DNA from: Pseudomonas anguilliseptica
GTDB lineage: Bacteria > Pseudomonadota > Gammaproteobacteria > Pseudomonadales > Pseudomonadaceae
DNA length: 64,000 nucleotides
Assembly (NCBI RefSeq): GCF_900105355.1
Contig: NZ_FNSC01000001.1
Coordinates: 1,364,001 to 1,428,000, forward strand
Direction of reading: 5' to 3'
Both the position numbers and the translations under genes were made by a program. Below the pieces are notes generated by a model, which saw only the letters and a list, made by a program, of their open reading frames with translations, was not told the DNA's origin and did not search any database. Below are positions 63,091 through 64,000 of the stretch, one piece after another; position 1 is the stretch's first letter, and every line of letters begins with the position of its first letter.

Positions 63091-64000
63091 ATGATCCGCC
63101 GCCCCCTGCTGCTTGCCAGCGCCCTGCTCGCCGCCATCGGCCTGAGCGGTTGCAAGGAAGAGCCTGCCGAACCGCAAGCACCAACGCCTGCCGCAGAAAG
63201 CTATCAGTGGAAAATGGTCACCGCCTGGCCAAAGAATTTTCCTGGCCTGGGCACCGCCGCCGAGCGTTTGGCCGAGCGGGTCAAGACCATGAGCAACGGC
63301 CGCCTGACCATCAAGGTGTATGCCGGTGGCGAGCTGGTGCCGCCGCTGGAGGTGTTTGACGCCGTGTCACGCGGCACTGCCGAGCTGGGTCACGGCGCCG
63401 CCTATTACTGGAAGGGCAAGGTGCCGGCGGCGCAGTTCTTCACCGCCGTGCCGTTCGGCCTGTCCACCAGCGAAATGAATGCCTGGCTGAGCAAGGGCGG
63501 TGGTCAGGCGCTGTGGGAGGAAGCCTATGCACCGTTCGGCGTAAAGCCGCGGGCGGTAGGCAATACCGGTATGCAGATGGGCGGCTGGTACAACAAGGAA
63601 ATCAACTCGCTGGATGACCTCAAGGGTCTGAAAATCCGCATGCCAGGCCTGGGCGGCGAAGTGCTGAGCAAACTTGGTGCGACCACCGTCAACCTGCCAG
63701 GCGGCGAGATCTTCACCGCCCTGCAAACCAGCGCCATCGACGCCACCGACTGGGTCAGCCCTTATAACGACCTAGCCTTCGGCTTGCACAAAGCTGCCAA
63801 GTTCTATTACTACCCCGGCTGGCAAGAGCCACAGGCCGTGTTGGAGTTGCTGATCAACCAGAAAGCCCTCGACAGCCTGCCGGCCGACCTGCAAGCCATC
63901 CTCACAGAGGCCACCCGCGCCGCCAACCAGGACATGCTCGACGACTACGTCTACCACAACGCCATGGCCCTGGATCAGCTCAAGCAGCAAGGCACCTTAC
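63091..64000 (+). CDS. TRAP transporter solute-binding lipoprotein DctP-like (3' end outside window)
   Basis: Open to the right edge; 303 codons visible. A lipoprotein signal (LLASALLAAIGLSGC, Cys21) is followed by YQWKMVTAWPKNFPGLGTAA, the DctP family pattern, including RMPGLGGEVLSKLGATTVNL with the conserved substrate-binding arginine, and ALQTSAIDATDWVSPYNDL. These resemble receptors for 2-oxo acids and related carboxylates, but the ligand cannot be read from sequence. AAGGAG lies seven bases before ATG 63091. Membrane subunits should follow outside the window. Confidence 0.9.
   Translation, partial: MIRRPLLLASALLAAIGLSGCKEEPAEPQAPTPAAESYQWKMVTAWPKNFPGLGTAAERLAERVKTMSNGRLTIKVYAGGELVPPLEVFDAVSRGTAELGHGAAYYWKGKVPAAQFFTAVPFGLSTSEMNAWLSKGGGQALWEEAYAPFGVKPRAVGNTGMQMGGWYNKEINSLDDLKGLKIRMPGLGGEVLSKLGATTVNLPGGEIFTALQTSAIDATDWVSPYNDLAFGLHKAAKFYYYPGWQEPQAVLELLINQKALDSLPADLQAILTEATRAANQDMLDDYVYHNAMALDQLKQQGTL

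Overview
The window looks like a piece of a Pseudomonas chromosome (not P. aeruginosa itself). It is GC-rich, shows Pseudomonas-type gene order and intergenic repeats, carries a has heme-uptake locus, and pairs a GGDEF/EAL gene with uvrD. All naming is by reading protein sequence; no database search was run. LAYOUT. (1) 1-21881: the late half of a prophage, cut at the left edge. It joins an HK97-type head module (P27-family terminase, portal, ClpP-like protease, capsid) to a Mu-type contractile tail module (sheath, tube, frameshifted tail chaperone, tape measure, N/P/45/46/47/48-like baseplate, fibre). This is the arrangement known from SfV and phiP27. A lambda R-type endolysin, nested Rz/Rz1 spanins and a Dam-like methylase follow. 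It stops at the 3' end of a tRNA-Thr gene (21968-22043, minus), the probable attachment site. (2) 22337-26663: housekeeping genes, namely a methyltransferase and a basic amino acid ABC transporter. (3) 26839-37000: a type I restriction-modification operon (hsdM, hsdS, an AlbA_2 ATP-binding gene, hsdR and a YgjP-like metallopeptidase) with a YecA-like gene and repeats inserted. (4) 37000-45150: a decayed, IS-rich island with a RhuM remnant, a broken NYN gene, an IS5 element, an HsdM-FRG fusion cut by an IS30-family element, and an IS66 element sitting between two unrelated gene fragments. (5) 45298-57652: a complete has heme-acquisition locus read leftward (sigma factor, anti-sigma, HasR, HasA, type I secretion HasDEF), followed by heme oxygenase, a DUF454 protein and an FptX-like permease. 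Together these would sense, capture, import and degrade heme. (6) 57750-64000: a GGDEF/EAL cyclic-di-GMP gene, uvrD, and the start of a TRAP solute-binding lipoprotein. MAIN OBSERVATIONS. Seven genes (two prophage genes, hsdR, the NYN gene, hasE, hasR, the GGDEF/EAL gene) are broken so that each span is one base short of a multiple of three. This points either to systematic one-base loss in the assembly or to real decay. hasE breaks in a seven-base homopolymer, the GGDEF/EAL gene breaks in a three-copy GGCAA repeat, and the anti-sigma gene has an in-frame stop exactly before its membrane segment; these could be switches rather than errors. The most novel proteins are a HasA hemophore with an added RTX-type C-terminal part and the HsdM-FRG fusion, whose catalytic NPPF motif reads VPPF.
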